Assembly (NCBI RefSeq): GCF_020252395.1
Contig: NZ_JADCDB010000001.1
Span: 62,001 to 126,000, forward strand
Source: Aestuariivirga sp.
Lineage (GTDB): Bacteria > Pseudomonadota > Alphaproteobacteria > Rhizobiales > Aestuariivirgaceae
Reading direction: 5' to 3'
Length of the DNA stretch: 64,000 bases
Part shown: piece by piece, positions 36,042 to 45,640 of the stretch
Layout: each line of letters begins with the position of its first letter
How positions within the stretch are numbered: position 1 is the first letter of the stretch
Notes under the pieces: model-generated
The model's database searches: none
The model's input: only the letters and a program-made list of their open reading frames with translations
What the model was told of the DNA's origin: nothing
Program-made: the position numbers and the translations under genes

Positions 36042-37712
36042 ATGACCACCCGCCGCGATAACACCCGCGTCATCAAATCCCCCACCGGCGCCACGCTTTC
36101 CTGCAAGTCATGGCTCACCGAAGCGCCGCTGCGCATGCTGATGAACAACCTCGATCCTGGCGTGGCCGAACGCCCCGAGGAGCTCGTGGTCTATGGCGGC
36201 ATAGGACGTGCCGCCCGCAACTGGGAAGCCTTCGACAAGATCGTGGCGGGCCTCCGCTCGCTGGAAGAGGACGAGACGCTGCTTGTCCAGTCCGGCAAGC
36301 CCGTCGGCATCTTCCGCACCCACAAGGATGCGCCGCGCGTGCTGATCGCCAATTCCAATCTCGTGCCGCACTGGGGCACCTGGGACCATTTCAACGAGCT
36401 CGATAAGAAGGGCCTGATGATGTACGGCCAGATGACGGCCGGCTCGTGGATTTACATCGGCACACAAGGAATCGTGCAGGGCACCTACGAAACCTTCGCC
36501 GAAGTGGGCCGCAAGCACTATGGCGGCAACCTCAAGGGCAAGTGGTTCCTCACCGCGGGCCTCGGCGGCATGGGCGGCGCGCAGCCGCTCGCCGCCACCA
36601 TGGCCGGCGCCTCAATGGTCGCCATCGAATGCCAGCCCTCGCGCATCGAAATGCGCTTGAGGACACGCTACCTCGACACCAAGGCGAACACGATCGATGA
36701 AGCCTTGGAAATCATCGTCCGCTCGCACAAGCAGGGCAAGCCGATCAGCGTCGGCCTGCACGGCAATGCGGCCGAGCTGCTGCCGGAATTCGTCAAGCGC
36801 GGCATCCGCCCCGATGCGCTGACCGACCAGACCTCGGCGCATGACCCGATCAACGGTTACCTTCCCGCCGGCTGGACGCTGGCCGAATGGGAAGAGAAGC
36901 GCGTCTCGGACCCGCGGGCCGTCAAGGCTGCCGCCATGGCCTCGATGAAAAGCCATGTCGAAGCCATGCTCGACTACTGGCACATGGGCGTTCCCACCCT
37001 CGACTACGGCAACAACATCCGCCAGATGGCGCTTGAAAAGGGCCTGAAAAACGCCTTCGAATTCCCCGGCTTCGTGCCCGCCTACATCCGCCCGCTGTTC
37101 TGCCGCGGCATCGGCCCGTTCCGCTGGGCTGCCCTCTCGGGCAACCCCGAGGACATCTACAAGACCGACCAGCGCGTGAAGGAACTCATCCCGGATGATC
37201 CGCACCTCCACAACTGGCTGGACATGGCGCGCGAGCGGATTGCCTTCCAGGGCCTGCCCGCCCGCATCTGCTGGGTGGGCCTCGGCCAGCGCCACCGGCT
37301 TGGCATGGCCTTCAACGAAATGGTCAGGAACGGCGAGCTCGAGGCGCCCATCGTCATCGGCCGTGATCACCTCGACTCAGGTTCCGTCGCCTCGCCCAAC
37401 CGCGAGACGGAAGGCATGATCGATGGCTCGGATGCCGTCTCCGACTGGCCGCTGCTCAACGCACTGCTCAACACCGCGAGCGGCGCCACCTGGGTATCGC
37501 TGCACCATGGCGGCGGCGTCGGCATTGGTTACTCGCAACATGCCGGCGTGGTGATCGTCGCCGACGGCACGGACGACGCCAAGCGCCGCCTCGAGCGCGT
37601 GTTGTGGAACGACCCTGGCACGGGCGTCATGCGCCACGCCGATGCAGGTTACGAGATCGCGGTGGAGTGCGCCAAGGAACAGGGGCTGAAGCTGCCGGGC
37701 ATCACCGTGTAG
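36042..37712 (+). CDS. hutU: Urocanate hydratase HutU
   Basis: NAD+-dependent enzyme of 556 aa that converts urocanate to imidazolone propionate. Family blocks include [17 protein letters not shown]-like [47 protein letters not shown] and the late [17 protein letters not shown]. The ORF-track start at 35820 lies in hutC; the ATG at 36042 has AGGAG 8 bp before it. Last gene of hutI-hutC-hutU. With HutH and HutF this covers histidine to N-formylglutamate. Confidence 0.96.
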   Translation: MTTRRDNTRVIKSPTGATLSCKSWLTEAPLRMLMNNLDPGVAERPEELVVYGGIGRAARNWEAFDKIVAGLRSLEEDETLLVQSGKPVGIFRTHKDAPRVLIANSNLVPHWGTWDHFNELDKKGLMMYGQMTAGSWIYIGTQGIVQGTYETFAEVGRKHYGGNLKGKWFLTAGLGGMGGAQPLAATMAGASMVAIECQPSRIEMRLRTRYLDTKANTIDEALEIIVRSHKQGKPISVGLHGNAAELLPEFVKRGIRPDALTDQTSAHDPINGYLPAGWTLAEWEEKRVSDPRAVKAAAMASMKSHVEAMLDYWHMGVPTLDYGNNIRQMALEKGLKNAFEFPGFVPAYIRPLFCRGIGPFRWAALSGNPEDIYKTDQRVKELIPDDPHLHNWLDMARERIAFQGLPARICWVGLGQRHRLGMAFNEMVRNGELEAPIVIGRDHLDSGSVASPNRETEGMIDGSDAVSDWPLLNALLNTASGATWVSLHHGGGVGIGYSQHAGVVIVADGTDDAKRRLERVLWNDPGTGVMRHADAGYEIAVECAKEQGLKLPGITV

Positions 37713-37718
37713 TTGGCG

Positions 37719-38828
37719 TCAGGGCGTCACCCGCACCACCCGCCCCATCGGGGCGTCTTCATCCGTCAGCATGTAGAGGTAACCATCCGGCCCCTGCCGA
37801 ACGTCGCGGAAGCGGGCAAAACCCTCAAACAGCTTTTCCTCCTCCACCACCTTGCCATCCTTCAGGACGAGGCGCGCGAGGTGCTTCAGCGCCAGTGCGC
37901 CGACGAAGAGATTTTCCTTCCATTGCGGATATCTGCCGCCGGTGTAGAACACCATGCCCGAGGGCCCGATGGAGGGTGTCCAGACATGCACAGGCTGCTC
38001 CATGCCGTCCTTCTCGGTAAGCCCCTCGCCGATGGGCTCGCCTGAGTATTCGCGGCTGTAGGTGATGACGGGCCAGCCGTAATTCTTGCCGGCCTCGGGA
38101 TGATTGAGTTCGTCGCCGCCCTTGGCGCCATGTTCGGTTGTCCACAAATGGCCGGTGTCTGGATGGATGGCCGCGCCCTGCAGGTTGCGGTGGCCGATGG
38201 ACCAGATCTCAGGCAACCAGCCTTCGACCTTGGGGTTATCCGGCGGGATGCCGCCATCCTCGGTGATGCGGATGACCTTGCCGATGTGATTGTCAGTCTG
38301 CTGCACCAGCGGGCGCAGGTTCAGCCGGTCGCCAGTTGTCACAAACAGCGCGCCCGTCCTGTCGAAAGCAAGGCGCGAACCAAAATGGGCGCCCCCTTCA
38401 TAGGCTGGCTGCTCACGGAAGATGACCTTTACGTCATTGAGACTGCGAAGGTCCTCCGACAGGCGCCCACGCATCACGCTGGTGCCGTTCTTGCCCGCGT
38501 CGCGCGGCTCCGCAAAGGAAAGGAACACGAGCCGCGTCTGCACGAAATTGGGGTGAAGTGCGATGTCGAGGAGCCCGCCCTGACCCACGGCGGCAACCTG
38601 CGGCAAGCCGGAGACCGGCCCGGAGAGCTTTCGATCCATGCCAATGGTGCGGAGGTTCCCGGCGCGTTCGGTGACGAGGATCGTCCCATCCGGCAGGAAG
38701 GCCAAGGACCAGGGATGGTCGAGGCCATCCGCCACGGTCTCCAGCATATCGTTCGAGCCGGCACACGCGCTCATGGACGTAAGCGAAACGGCCAACAGGC
38801 TCGTGACAACGGTACGGCGATCAATCAT
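37719..38828 (-). CDS. PQQ-type aldose sugar dehydrogenase lipoprotein (glucose/sorbosone dehydrogenase family)
   Basis: Periplasmic, probably lipid-anchored beta-propeller enzyme of 369 aa. The N-terminus carries a lipoprotein signal (SLTSMSACAG, Cys as anchor). The six-bladed propeller motifs are present: HPWSLAFLPDGTILVTERAG, GQGGLLDIALHPNF, GGAHFGSRLAFDRTGALFVT, GHRNLQGAAIHPDTGHLWTT and the late HVWTPSIGPSGM. Family members oxidise aldoses with PQQ. The track starts at GTG 38855; I prefer the ATG at 38828 because it gives a standard signal peptide. It converges on hutU with a 6-bp gap and is otherwise alone. Confidence 0.88.
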   Translation of the reverse strand: MIDRRTVVTSLLAVSLTSMSACAGSNDMLETVADGLDHPWSLAFLPDGTILVTERAGNLRTIGMDRKLSGPVSGLPQVAAVGQGGLLDIALHPNFVQTRLVFLSFAEPRDAGKNGTSVMRGRLSEDLRSLNDVKVIFREQPAYEGGAHFGSRLAFDRTGALFVTTGDRLNLRPLVQQTDNHIGKVIRITEDGGIPPDNPKVEGWLPEIWSIGHRNLQGAAIHPDTGHLWTTEHGAKGGDELNHPEAGKNYGWPVITYSREYSGEPIGEGLTEKDGMEQPVHVWTPSIGPSGMVFYTGGRYPQWKENLFVGALALKHLARLVLKDGKVVEEEKLFEGFARFRDVRQGPDGYLYMLTDEDAPMGRVVRVTP

Positions 38829-38887
38829 CTGGCACCCGGTTTGACAGGACAGCACATTTCCTTACGCACAGGGCGAAATCATGGATG

Positions 38888-39538
38888 CTATGTGGCCAAA
38901 GCTGCGAGCCCGGCTCTCAAATGCGTGATCTCGTCGTCATTGATGCCATGCGAAGCGCCCGGATAGATGCGCTCCCAGACCGCCGCTCCCATGCGGGTGA
39001 AGACCTGCGTCGTCTCCTTCACGCGGGCGAGCGGAATGTGCGGGTCTTGATCGGAGCAACCGAGGAAGATAGTGGCGCCCGCCAGCGACCCCACATAATC
39101 GCGCGGCGCGCCCGGCGGGCCGATGGCCCCGCCACTCAGCACGCCCACGAAGCCATAGGCTCGCGGATTGCGCAGCACGGTCTCGCTCGTCAGGCAAGCG
39201 CCCTGACTGAAGCCAACGACGGCAAGCTTCCCGGGCGCAATCCCGGCCTCCAGAATATCCGCGATGATCCCCGCAACACGATCAAGCGCGCGCGACAGAG
39301 AGGGCTCGTTCGCGGCGGTGGGCGCCATGAAGCTCTGGGGGTACCAGGTATAGCCATCGGCCTGAGGCGCCAGGTAGCAGAGATCCGGCATTGCCACGAC
39401 GTCGGCCAGTGGCAGCATGCTCTCGGCGCTGGCGCCACGGCCGTGGATGAGCAGCACCACGCCCTTGGCGCGCGATGGCGGGGCGCCGGCGCGGGCCAGC
39501 GCGTGGCGTTCGATCACGGCGTCGAGCGTGTTGCTCAT
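38888..39538 (-). CDS. Alpha/beta hydrolase, phospholipase/carboxylesterase family
   Basis: Cytoplasmic serine hydrolase of 216 aa. The oxyanion region LIHGRGASAESM, the nucleophile GFSQGACL, the acid in CSDQDPHIPL and the histidine in GASHGI form a complete triad. It resembles YpfH/carboxylesterase 2-type proteins. The start ATG overlaps the stop of the preceding beta-lactamase-fold gene by 4 bp (ATGA), so these two hydrolases are cotranscribed. The 834-bp track ORF begins inside that neighbour and is too long. Natural substrate unknown. Confidence 0.88.
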   Translation of the reverse strand: MSNTLDAVIERHALARAGAPPSRAKGVVLLIHGRGASAESMLPLADVVAMPDLCYLAPQADGYTWYPQSFMAPTAANEPSLSRALDRVAGIIADILEAGIAPGKLAVVGFSQGACLTSETVLRNPRAYGFVGVLSGGAIGPPGAPRDYVGSLAGATIFLGCSDQDPHIPLARVKETTQVFTRMGAAVWERIYPGASHGINDDEITHLRAGLAALAT

Positions 39539-40737
39539 GAGAGGCGCCTTCCAATGGCGTGCAGCGCCGTCTGCGTTGCGATGTTGAAGGGCGTCGAGAG
39601 GAAGTCCGGCCAGCTCGACAACTTGGCCGCCACCATCCCATAATCCCAGTTCACATAGATCATCTGGCCGAACACGCCACGCGCATAGATCGCGCGTGAC
39701 CGCGGGTCCTCGATCCACCATTTGTTGCGGTAGGAGCCTTCCGGCAGCGATGGCGATGGCGGGGCGGCGGGATCATGGATGCCGCTGCGCGCCGCCTCCA
39801 CCCATTCCGGCGGAACGATGCCGCCGCCGTTCTGCAGGTAGAGCAACCCGACGCGGGCATAATCGCGCAGGCAGGCGTTGAAGCCGCCATCGGCCAGCGA
39901 GCTTCCCACCGCATCGACGGTGAAGCTGGCGCTCTGCTCCGCGCCCATGGGCTGCCAGAGTTGCTCCGACACGATGTCATAAAGGCGCTTGCCCGTGGCG
40001 CGCTCCATGCAGAAGCCGAGCACTTCCGTTTCGATCGAGCGGTAGGAGAAGCGTTCGCCGTGGCGGCATTCGAGCTTGCCCAGCCCCAGCACCTGCTCGA
40101 AGACGTGGCGCGGCCAGCGGAAGTTGGGGTCCGTTCCCGGCGGGATTGGCTTCCAGCCGGCGGAGACATCGAGCTGGCCGATATCGGAATAGGGATCGGT
40201 ATAAGTTTCGTCGAAGGTGACACCGCTCCGCATGTCCAGCACATGTTGGACTGCCGCGCCGCGATACGCGGTGTCGTTGAGCTCTGGGATATATTGCGTC
40301 ACGGGGGCATTCACGTCGAGCAGGCCTTTGCCGGCCAGCACGCCAGCCGCTGCAGCGGTAACGGACTTCGCCACCGACTGCGACAGGTGCAGGGTGCGCG
40401 GCGTCATGCCGTTGAAGTAGCGCTCATAGACGACAGCGTTGTCTTTCAGGACGATAAAACCATCCGTATACGTCTCATCGAGAAGCCCTGCGAGCGTGGT
40501 GGCGGCCCCCTCGACGGAGGTGACGGGCAGCTGGTCAAGGTCCTGCTCCTTGCGCGGCAGCGATCGCACCGGCGCATCGCCGCGCCAGACCTCCGCGGTG
40601 GGCAGGATCTGCCGGATATTCTGGAAGCTCCAGCGGTTCCACGGCGGCCGGTCCCAGTCCATGCGTGGCGGCGCCAGCTGCGGGGGCGAGCCCTGCATGA
40701 TGGCCAAGCGCGGGCCGGAATTGCGGTAGGAGGTCAT
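39535..40737 (-). CDS. Serine hydrolase of the beta-lactamase/penicillin-binding fold
   Basis: 400-aa protein of the class C beta-lactamase-like family. The SxxK nucleophile is SVAK in LSQSVAKSVTAAA near residue 137; the second Tyr motif is probably YRSIETEV; the KTG-like third motif is less clear. No signal peptide is visible, so it is probably cytoplasmic, more like 6-aminohexanoate-dimer hydrolase or an esterase than a resistance enzyme. It is upstream of, and coupled to, the alpha/beta hydrolase. The position just behind a polyamine-type importer and near an amidase suggests small amide or ester catabolism, which is inference. Confidence 0.87.
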   Translation of the reverse strand: MTSYRNSGPRLAIMQGSPPQLAPPRMDWDRPPWNRWSFQNIRQILPTAEVWRGDAPVRSLPRKEQDLDQLPVTSVEGAATTLAGLLDETYTDGFIVLKDNAVVYERYFNGMTPRTLHLSQSVAKSVTAAAAGVLAGKGLLDVNAPVTQYIPELNDTAYRGAAVQHVLDMRSGVTFDETYTDPYSDIGQLDVSAGWKPIPPGTDPNFRWPRHVFEQVLGLGKLECRHGERFSYRSIETEVLGFCMERATGKRLYDIVSEQLWQPMGAEQSASFTVDAVGSSLADGGFNACLRDYARVGLLYLQNGGGIVPPEWVEAARSGIHDPAAPPSPSLPEGSYRNKWWIEDPRSRAIYARGVFGQMIYVNWDYGMVAAKLSSWPDFLSTPFNIATQTALHAIGRRLS

Positions 40738-40754
40738 GATCAGGCGCTTCCCAA

Positions 40755-40789
40755 GAAAAGAAGCCCCGGCTCTTGCCCGCCGGGGCTTC
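40755..40789 (-). terminator. Rho-independent terminator after the polyamine binding-protein gene
   Basis: On the minus strand GAAGCCCCGGC, loop GGGCAAGA, GCCGGGGCTTC, then TTTTCTTGG. An 11-bp perfect stem with a U-tract, 15 bp after the binding-protein stop, separating the importer operon from the serine hydrolase gene. Confidence 0.82.
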
Positions 40790-40803
40790 CGGGCGGCCCG
40801 CGC

Positions 40804-41838
40804 TTACTTCAGCACTTCCGTCCATATCTTGGTGTAGATGTCCGTCACCTCTGGCGGGCAGGGCTTCAGGAACCGGCCGGCCGCCTCGAGGTCCTTGGGA
40901 ACGATGAGTTCGGGCGCGTCCTTCATGTCGGCCGGCATGAACTTGTCGGAGCCCTTGATGCCATTGGCATAGCGGGCAAAGCTCGAGATCATGGCCGCAT
41001 TCTCGGGGTCCATGATGAAATTGAGGAACAGCTTGGCGTTCTCGACGTTCTTGGCGTCCTTGAGGATGGCGGCGCTGTCCATGAAGTAGGGGAAGCCTTC
41101 CTTCGGATAGCCGAACTTCACCGCCGGGTTCTGAGCGCGGGCGCGCATGGCTGCGCCGTTCCAGTAATAGGCGGCAGCGAAGTCGCGGCTGGCGAACTTC
41201 TCGATCACGCCATAGTCCATCGCGATCCATTTCGGCTTGGCCTCGACGAGCTTGTCGCGCACCTTCTTCAGCACTTCCTTGTCGGCGGTGCACCACTCGC
41301 CGCCCACATAACGGATTGTGGCGTACATCACGTCGTTCATTTCGGGCGCGACGTTGATCTTGCCGACCAGCTCGGCCGGCGGATCCAGGAAGATCGACGA
41401 CGTGTTCACGTCGCCCTTGTAGACAGAGGTATCGACGATGATGCCCGTGAGGCCCCACTGCCACGGCACGGAGTAGTGGCGGCCGGGATCCCAGTCGACG
41501 TTGACCCAGCGCTCGTCGACGTTCTTGAAATTCTCCATCTGGTCGGGCCGCGACTCGAGGAGAAGGCCTTCCTTGATCCAGATCGGCATGTAGTTGGCGG
41601 AGGGCACCACGATATCGAAGCCGTGGCCGCCGGCGCGCACCTTGGCGAGCGCCGTGTCGTTCGCGTCGTAATCGGTGATGGTCACCTTGACCTTGTACTT
41701 GTCCTCGAACTTCTTGATCATGTCGGGGCTCGTGTAGTTGCCCCAATTGAAGATGTTGAGTTCGCCATCGGCGTGGGCTGCGCCCGCGCCCACGAGCATG
41801 GCAAGCCCGGCGAGGGCGGCGGTGAGTTTGAACTTCAT
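40804..41838 (-). CDS. Polyamine-type ABC transporter substrate-binding protein (PotD/PotF family)
   Basis: Periplasmic binding protein of 344 aa with a signal peptide (MKFKLTAALAGLAMLVGAGA, cut near AHA). The mature start ELNIFNWGNYTSPDMIKKFE and later FDIVVPSANYM are characteristic of spermidine/putrescine binding proteins, as is the VPWQWGLTGIIVD stretch. Ligand could be a polyamine or another amine or opine. It is the last gene of an ATPase-permease-permease-binding-protein operon and has its own terminator. Confidence 0.92.
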   Translation of the reverse strand: MKFKLTAALAGLAMLVGAGAAHADGELNIFNWGNYTSPDMIKKFEDKYKVKVTITDYDANDTALAKVRAGGHGFDIVVPSANYMPIWIKEGLLLESRPDQMENFKNVDERWVNVDWDPGRHYSVPWQWGLTGIIVDTSVYKGDVNTSSIFLDPPAELVGKINVAPEMNDVMYATIRYVGGEWCTADKEVLKKVRDKLVEAKPKWIAMDYGVIEKFASRDFAAAYYWNGAAMRARAQNPAVKFGYPKEGFPYFMDSAAILKDAKNVENAKLFLNFIMDPENAAMISSFARYANGIKGSDKFMPADMKDAPELIVPKDLEAAGRFLKPCPPEVTDIYTKIWTEVLK

Positions 41839-41871
41839 TTCATTTCACTCCCTGTTGACGTTTCTCCCATG

Positions 41872-42672
41872 TCACACCTTCCTCCTGCTGATGAAGAAGA
41901 ACAGAGTGACAACCAGCACCGATATCGCCAGGAAGATGGTCGATATGGCGTTGATTTCCGGCGTGACGATGCGGCGGAGCTGACCCAGCATGTAGGTCGG
42001 CAGCGTGTCCTGCCCGCCGGATTTCACGAATTCGGTAATCACCACATCATCCAGCGATATCACGAAGGCCAGCATGAAGCCCGCGAGAATGCCGGGCCAG
42101 AGCAACGGCAGCGTGACACGGCGGAACGCCCGCCATGGGGTGGCGTAAAGATCGGCCGCGGCGCGCTCCAGCGTCAGATCCATGTTTTCCAGCCGGGCGC
42201 GGATGGGCAGATAGGCGAAGGGAATGCAGAAGGCGGTGTGGGCGGCAACGATGAAGCCGAGGCCCGAATAGCCGGTCCACGCCTTGATGCGCGAGAAGAC
42301 GATGAGGAGCGCCACCGCGGTCACGATTTCGGGCACCATCAGGGGCTGGTTGATGAAAGCGTACTTGAAGGTCAGGCCGCGGTAGGGTTCGGTGCGCGTA
42401 GTTGCGAGGGCCGCCATGGTCGCCGCGGCAGTGGCGATGGTTGCCGCGATCACGGCGATCGCGAAGGAGCGCGCCGCCGCTTCCTGCACCGCCGAATTGT
42501 TCCAGGCCGCCATGAACCAGGTGAGCGAAACGCCCTCCCACACCGCAAGCGATGAGCCCGCGTTGAAGGCAAACACCACGAGCGTCGCGATGGGCAGGTA
42601 CAGCAGGAAGAAGCAGACCATTGCGACCGCGGCGAAACCGCGCTGGCGCTTGACGTCGAAATGGCTAGCCAT
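41872..42672 (-). CDS. Polyamine-type ABC transporter permease (PotC/PotI-like)
   Basis: 266-aa inner-membrane permease with about six spans, starting in the one after RQRGFAAVAMVCFFLLYLP. The EAA loop is seen as ERAAADLYATPWRAFRRVTL. It overlaps the preceding permease by 8 bp. The C-terminus IFLAISVLVVTLFFFISRRK is the last span. Confidence 0.92.
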   Translation of the reverse strand: MASHFDVKRQRGFAAVAMVCFFLLYLPIATLVVFAFNAGSSLAVWEGVSLTWFMAAWNNSAVQEAAARSFAIAVIAATIATAAATMAALATTRTEPYRGLTFKYAFINQPLMVPEIVTAVALLIVFSRIKAWTGYSGLGFIVAAHTAFCIPFAYLPIRARLENMDLTLERAAADLYATPWRAFRRVTLPLLWPGILAGFMLAFVISLDDVVITEFVKSGGQDTLPTYMLGQLRRIVTPEINAISTIFLAISVLVVTLFFFISRRKV

Positions 42673-43588
42673 GCCTTGCCCCCGGCCTCGAGGCGTTGCG
42701 CACGTAGAATAGCAGCGCCACCATGACGATCGCCATCAGCGTGATCGAAATGGCGGCTCCAAGCGGCCAGTTTCGCCCCTGTCCGAACTGAAGCTCGATC
42801 AGGTTGCCCAGCATCATGTTCTTGCCTCCACCCAGCACGCGCGGCGTCACATAGGCGCCGAGCGACGGTATGAAGACGAGGATGGAGCCCGCGATAATGC
42901 CTGGCTTCACCATGGGGATGATGATCCGCCACAGCACCTTGAGGCGGGTCGCATAGAGGTCGTAGCCGGCTTCCACGAGACGGAAGTCGAGGCGCTCCAT
43001 GGAGGCATAGAGCGGCAGCACCATCAGCGGCAGGTAGACATAGGCCATGCCGAAAAGGATGCCCATGTCGGTGTACATCATCTGGACCGGCGCGGAGATC
43101 AGGCCGAGTTTGAGAAGCGCCGTGTTGATAACGCCCTCGTTGCGGATCACCTCCTGCATCGCGTAGGTCCGGATCAGAAGGTTGGTCCAGAACGGGATGG
43201 TGATCAGAAACAGCCAGATCTCGCGGGAGCGCTCGCTGCGCGTGGCGATGAAATAGGCCGTGGGAAAGCCGAGCAACAGCGTGATGAGCGTGGTCGCCAG
43301 CGACAGTTTCACCGAGCGCGCGAAGATCGCCACATGAGCGTCGTTCAGGGCGAGCGTGTCGTCGAAAATGTCGCGCTGGAAAAAGACGCCGAACCAGCCG
43401 TCAGCCGAAAACTGCCAGAGCTTCACATCGCCGTAGTCGCCCTTCGCCATGACCGAGTAGAGGAGCATGACGAAGAGCGGACCCACGGCCGCGAAGAAGA
43501 TGATGAGCAGCGACGGCGCGGACAGCAGCCAGCGGTTGCGGACGTCCTGGCGCCGCGCGTTTTCGGCGGCCTCGCGGGCTGACAGCAT
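42665..43588 (-). CDS. Polyamine-type ABC transporter permease (PotB/PotH-like)
   Basis: 307-aa inner-membrane permease. The first span is LLSAPSLLIIFFAAVGPLFV, and the EAA loop is EAGYDLYATRLKVLWRIIIP. A periplasmic insert (residues about 50-90) follows the first span as in PotB/PotH. It lies 4 bp behind the ATPase gene and overlaps the second permease, so the importer is one operon. Confidence 0.92.
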   Translation of the reverse strand: MLSAREAAENARRQDVRNRWLLSAPSLLIIFFAAVGPLFVMLLYSVMAKGDYGDVKLWQFSADGWFGVFFQRDIFDDTLALNDAHVAIFARSVKLSLATTLITLLLGFPTAYFIATRSERSREIWLFLITIPFWTNLLIRTYAMQEVIRNEGVINTALLKLGLISAPVQMMYTDMGILFGMAYVYLPLMVLPLYASMERLDFRLVEAGYDLYATRLKVLWRIIIPMVKPGIIAGSILVFIPSLGAYVTPRVLGGGKNMMLGNLIELQFGQGRNWPLGAAISITLMAIVMVALLFYVRNASRPGARHG

Positions 43589-43592
43589 GCGC

Positions 43593-44687
43593 TCAGTCCC
43601 TCACCACCTGGGCGGAATTCGCTTCGAGCGCCACGCCCACGGCATCGCCAGGCTTGTGACCAGCGCCGCCGCCATGCGCGTTCTGCTGGCGGATGATGAA
43701 GGTCTCGCCGCCATCGAGCTTCACGTAGTAGTGCGTGTCGGTGCCGAAATAGACGATGTTCTCGAGCGTGCCCCGGAGATCGGCCGTGCCACCGGACTTG
43801 ACGAGATCGGCGTGCTCGGGCCGCACCACCACGGTGACATGGCCTTCGGGCTTCAGCCCCTCGGGCAGGCCCGCGGCAATCGTGCCGCCACTGGCGAGCC
43901 TGACCTGGGCCGAGGCGCCCTCGACCGAAACAACGTCGCCCGCCAGGAAGTTCGTCTCGCCGATGAAGTTGGCGACGAAGCGCACCGAGGGGCGGTCATA
44001 GATGTCACGCGGCGAGCCGATCTGCAGGATCTTGCCCTTGCTCATGACCGCGATGCGGTCCGACATGGTGAGGGCTTCTTCCTGGTCATGCGTGACGAAG
44101 ATGAAGGTGATGCCGGTTTCATTCTGCAGCCGCTTCAGTTCGATCTGCATGTCCTTGCGGAGCTTGTAATCCAGGGCCGAGAGCGGCTCGTCGAGGAGCA
44201 GCACCTTGGGGGCCGGCGCGAGCGCGCGGGCCAGCGCCACGCGCTGCTGCTGGCCGCCGGATATCTGGCTGGTGCGGCGGTTGGCGAGCTCCTCCATGCG
44301 CACGAGCTGCAGCATCTGGGAGACGCGCCTGTCGATTTCGGCGCGGGGCTTGCCCAGCATCTCGAGCCCGAAGCCAATGTTCTGGGCGACCGTCATGTGG
44401 GGGAAGAGCGCGTAGCTCTGGAACACCGTGTTCACGGGGCGCTTGTAGGGCGGCAGGGGCGCGATGTTCTCGCCGTAGAGGAGAATTTCGCCATCGGTGG
44501 GAAAATCGAAGCCGGCGATCAGGCGGAGCAGCGTGGTCTTGCCGCAGCCCGAAGGCCCGAGCAGGGTGAAGAACTCATTCTCGCGGATCGAAACCGAGAC
44601 GTTATCGAGAGCCTTTACGGCGTCCTGCCCGGCTCCGAATTGTTTCGTGACGCCTTTCGCCTCGATGGCGGTTTGGCCTGCTGCCAA
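43593..44687 (-). CDS. Polyamine-type ABC transporter ATP-binding protein (PotA/PotG-like)
   Basis: Cytoplasmic ATPase, about 364 aa. Walker A is [16 protein letters not shown], the signature [15 protein letters not shown], Walker [13 protein letters not shown], and a C-terminal TOBE domain follows (RPEHADLVK region). The track gives GTG at 44720. I prefer TTG at 44687 because GGGAG lies 9 bp before it and the family N-terminus ([12 protein letters not shown]) follows directly; both starts are possible. First gene of the importer operon. Confidence 0.9.
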   Translation of the reverse strand: MAAGQTAIEAKGVTKQFGAGQDAVKALDNVSVSIRENEFFTLLGPSGCGKTTLLRLIAGFDFPTDGEILLYGENIAPLPPYKRPVNTVFQSYALFPHMTVAQNIGFGLEMLGKPRAEIDRRVSQMLQLVRMEELANRRTSQISGGQQQRVALARALAPAPKVLLLDEPLSALDYKLRKDMQIELKRLQNETGITFIFVTHDQEEALTMSDRIAVMSKGKILQIGSPRDIYDRPSVRFVANFIGETNFLAGDVVSVEGASAQVRLASGGTIAAGLPEGLKPEGHVTVVVRPEHADLVKSGGTADLRGTLENIVYFGTDTHYYVKLDGGETFIIRQQNAHGGGAGHKPGDAVGVALEANSAQVVRD

Positions 44688-44828
44688 GATTGCTCTCTCC
44701 CTCACCCCCAGCTGTCCCACCGGGCTGTTGCTCCCATCCTATGACGGGAAATCAGTGTTTGCCAATGGGTTCCGTTGGCGGCGCGGAGTTGACGCGGCGG
44801 CCACGCATGGTGCCCGGCCCTTTTTGGT

Positions 44829-45572
44829 TCAGATCGACCAGCCGCCGTCGATGACGAAGGTCTGCCCTGTCACAAAGGCCGCCTCGTCGCTTGCCAGATA
44901 AACCACCAGCATTCCGATTTCCTCAGGCTGCGCCATGCGGCCCATGGGCTGGCGTGAGATGAAGGCCGATTTCGCCGCCTCGTAATCCCCCGTTGCCTTG
45001 AGGCGCTCGGCAAGCGATGGGCTGTCAACCGTGCCGGGGCAGATGGCGTTCACCCGGATGCCCTTGGACGTGTAATCCGCCGCCAGGGCCTTGGTCATGC
45101 CGATCACCGCGGCCTTGGTGGCGCCATAGACGAAGCGGTTGGGCACGCCTTTGATCGAGGAGGCGGCCGAGGCCATGTTGATGATGACACCCTGCCCCCG
45201 GGCGAGCCAGCCCGGCATGAACGCCTTCATCATGCGGTAATGCGCCTTGACGTTGAGGTCGAAGGAGAAGTCCCAGGCCTTCTCGTCGGTCTCCATCAGG
45301 GTTCCGGCATGGACGTAGCCGGAGCAATTGAACAGGATGTCCGGCGTGCCGACGCGCTGTGCCGCGGCATCAACCTCGGCCTGCTTCAGCACGTCGAGGG
45401 TGAAGGTCTCGATCCCCGGCTGCCCGGCGGCGAGCGACTTCAGCGCCTCGGCGTTGATGTCGGTGGCCCATACCTTCGCCCCCTCCTTCGCCAGGCAGAT
45501 GGCGGAGGCGCGGCCGATGCCCTGGCCCGCCGAGGTGACGATCGCTGTCTTGCCGTGAAGCCTGCCGGCCAT
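44829..45572 (-). CDS. SDR family oxidoreductase (DHRS6/3-hydroxybutyrate dehydrogenase type 2-like)
   Basis: 247-aa classical short-chain dehydrogenase. The cofactor site is TSAGQGIGRASA with an acidic ATDINAEA after beta-2, indicating NAD(H). Catalytic residues are in NMASAASSIKG, YGATKAAV (Tyr-x3-Lys). NCSGYVHAG in place of NNAG is typical of the DHRS6/2-keto-3-deoxy-L-fuconate dehydrogenase subgroup. It is separated from the importer by 108 bp without a terminator and divergent from the amidase; the substrate is unknown. Confidence 0.9.
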   Translation of the reverse strand: MAGRLHGKTAIVTSAGQGIGRASAICLAKEGAKVWATDINAEALKSLAAGQPGIETFTLDVLKQAEVDAAAQRVGTPDILFNCSGYVHAGTLMETDEKAWDFSFDLNVKAHYRMMKAFMPGWLARGQGVIINMASAASSIKGVPNRFVYGATKAAVIGMTKALAADYTSKGIRVNAICPGTVDSPSLAERLKATGDYEAAKSAFISRQPMGRMAQPEEIGMLVVYLASDEAAFVTGQTFVIDGGWSI

Positions 45573-45640
45573 GGACTTCTCTCCCGTTGTCCTGTTCTCT
45601 GTCGGGTAAAATCACTAGCGCCTTGCGATGAGGCTTGTCC

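Noticed and set aside
39535-40737. Beta-lactam resistance gene
   Set aside because: The fold is shared, but there is no signal peptide and the third KTG motif is unclear; a catabolic hydrolase or esterase is more likely.
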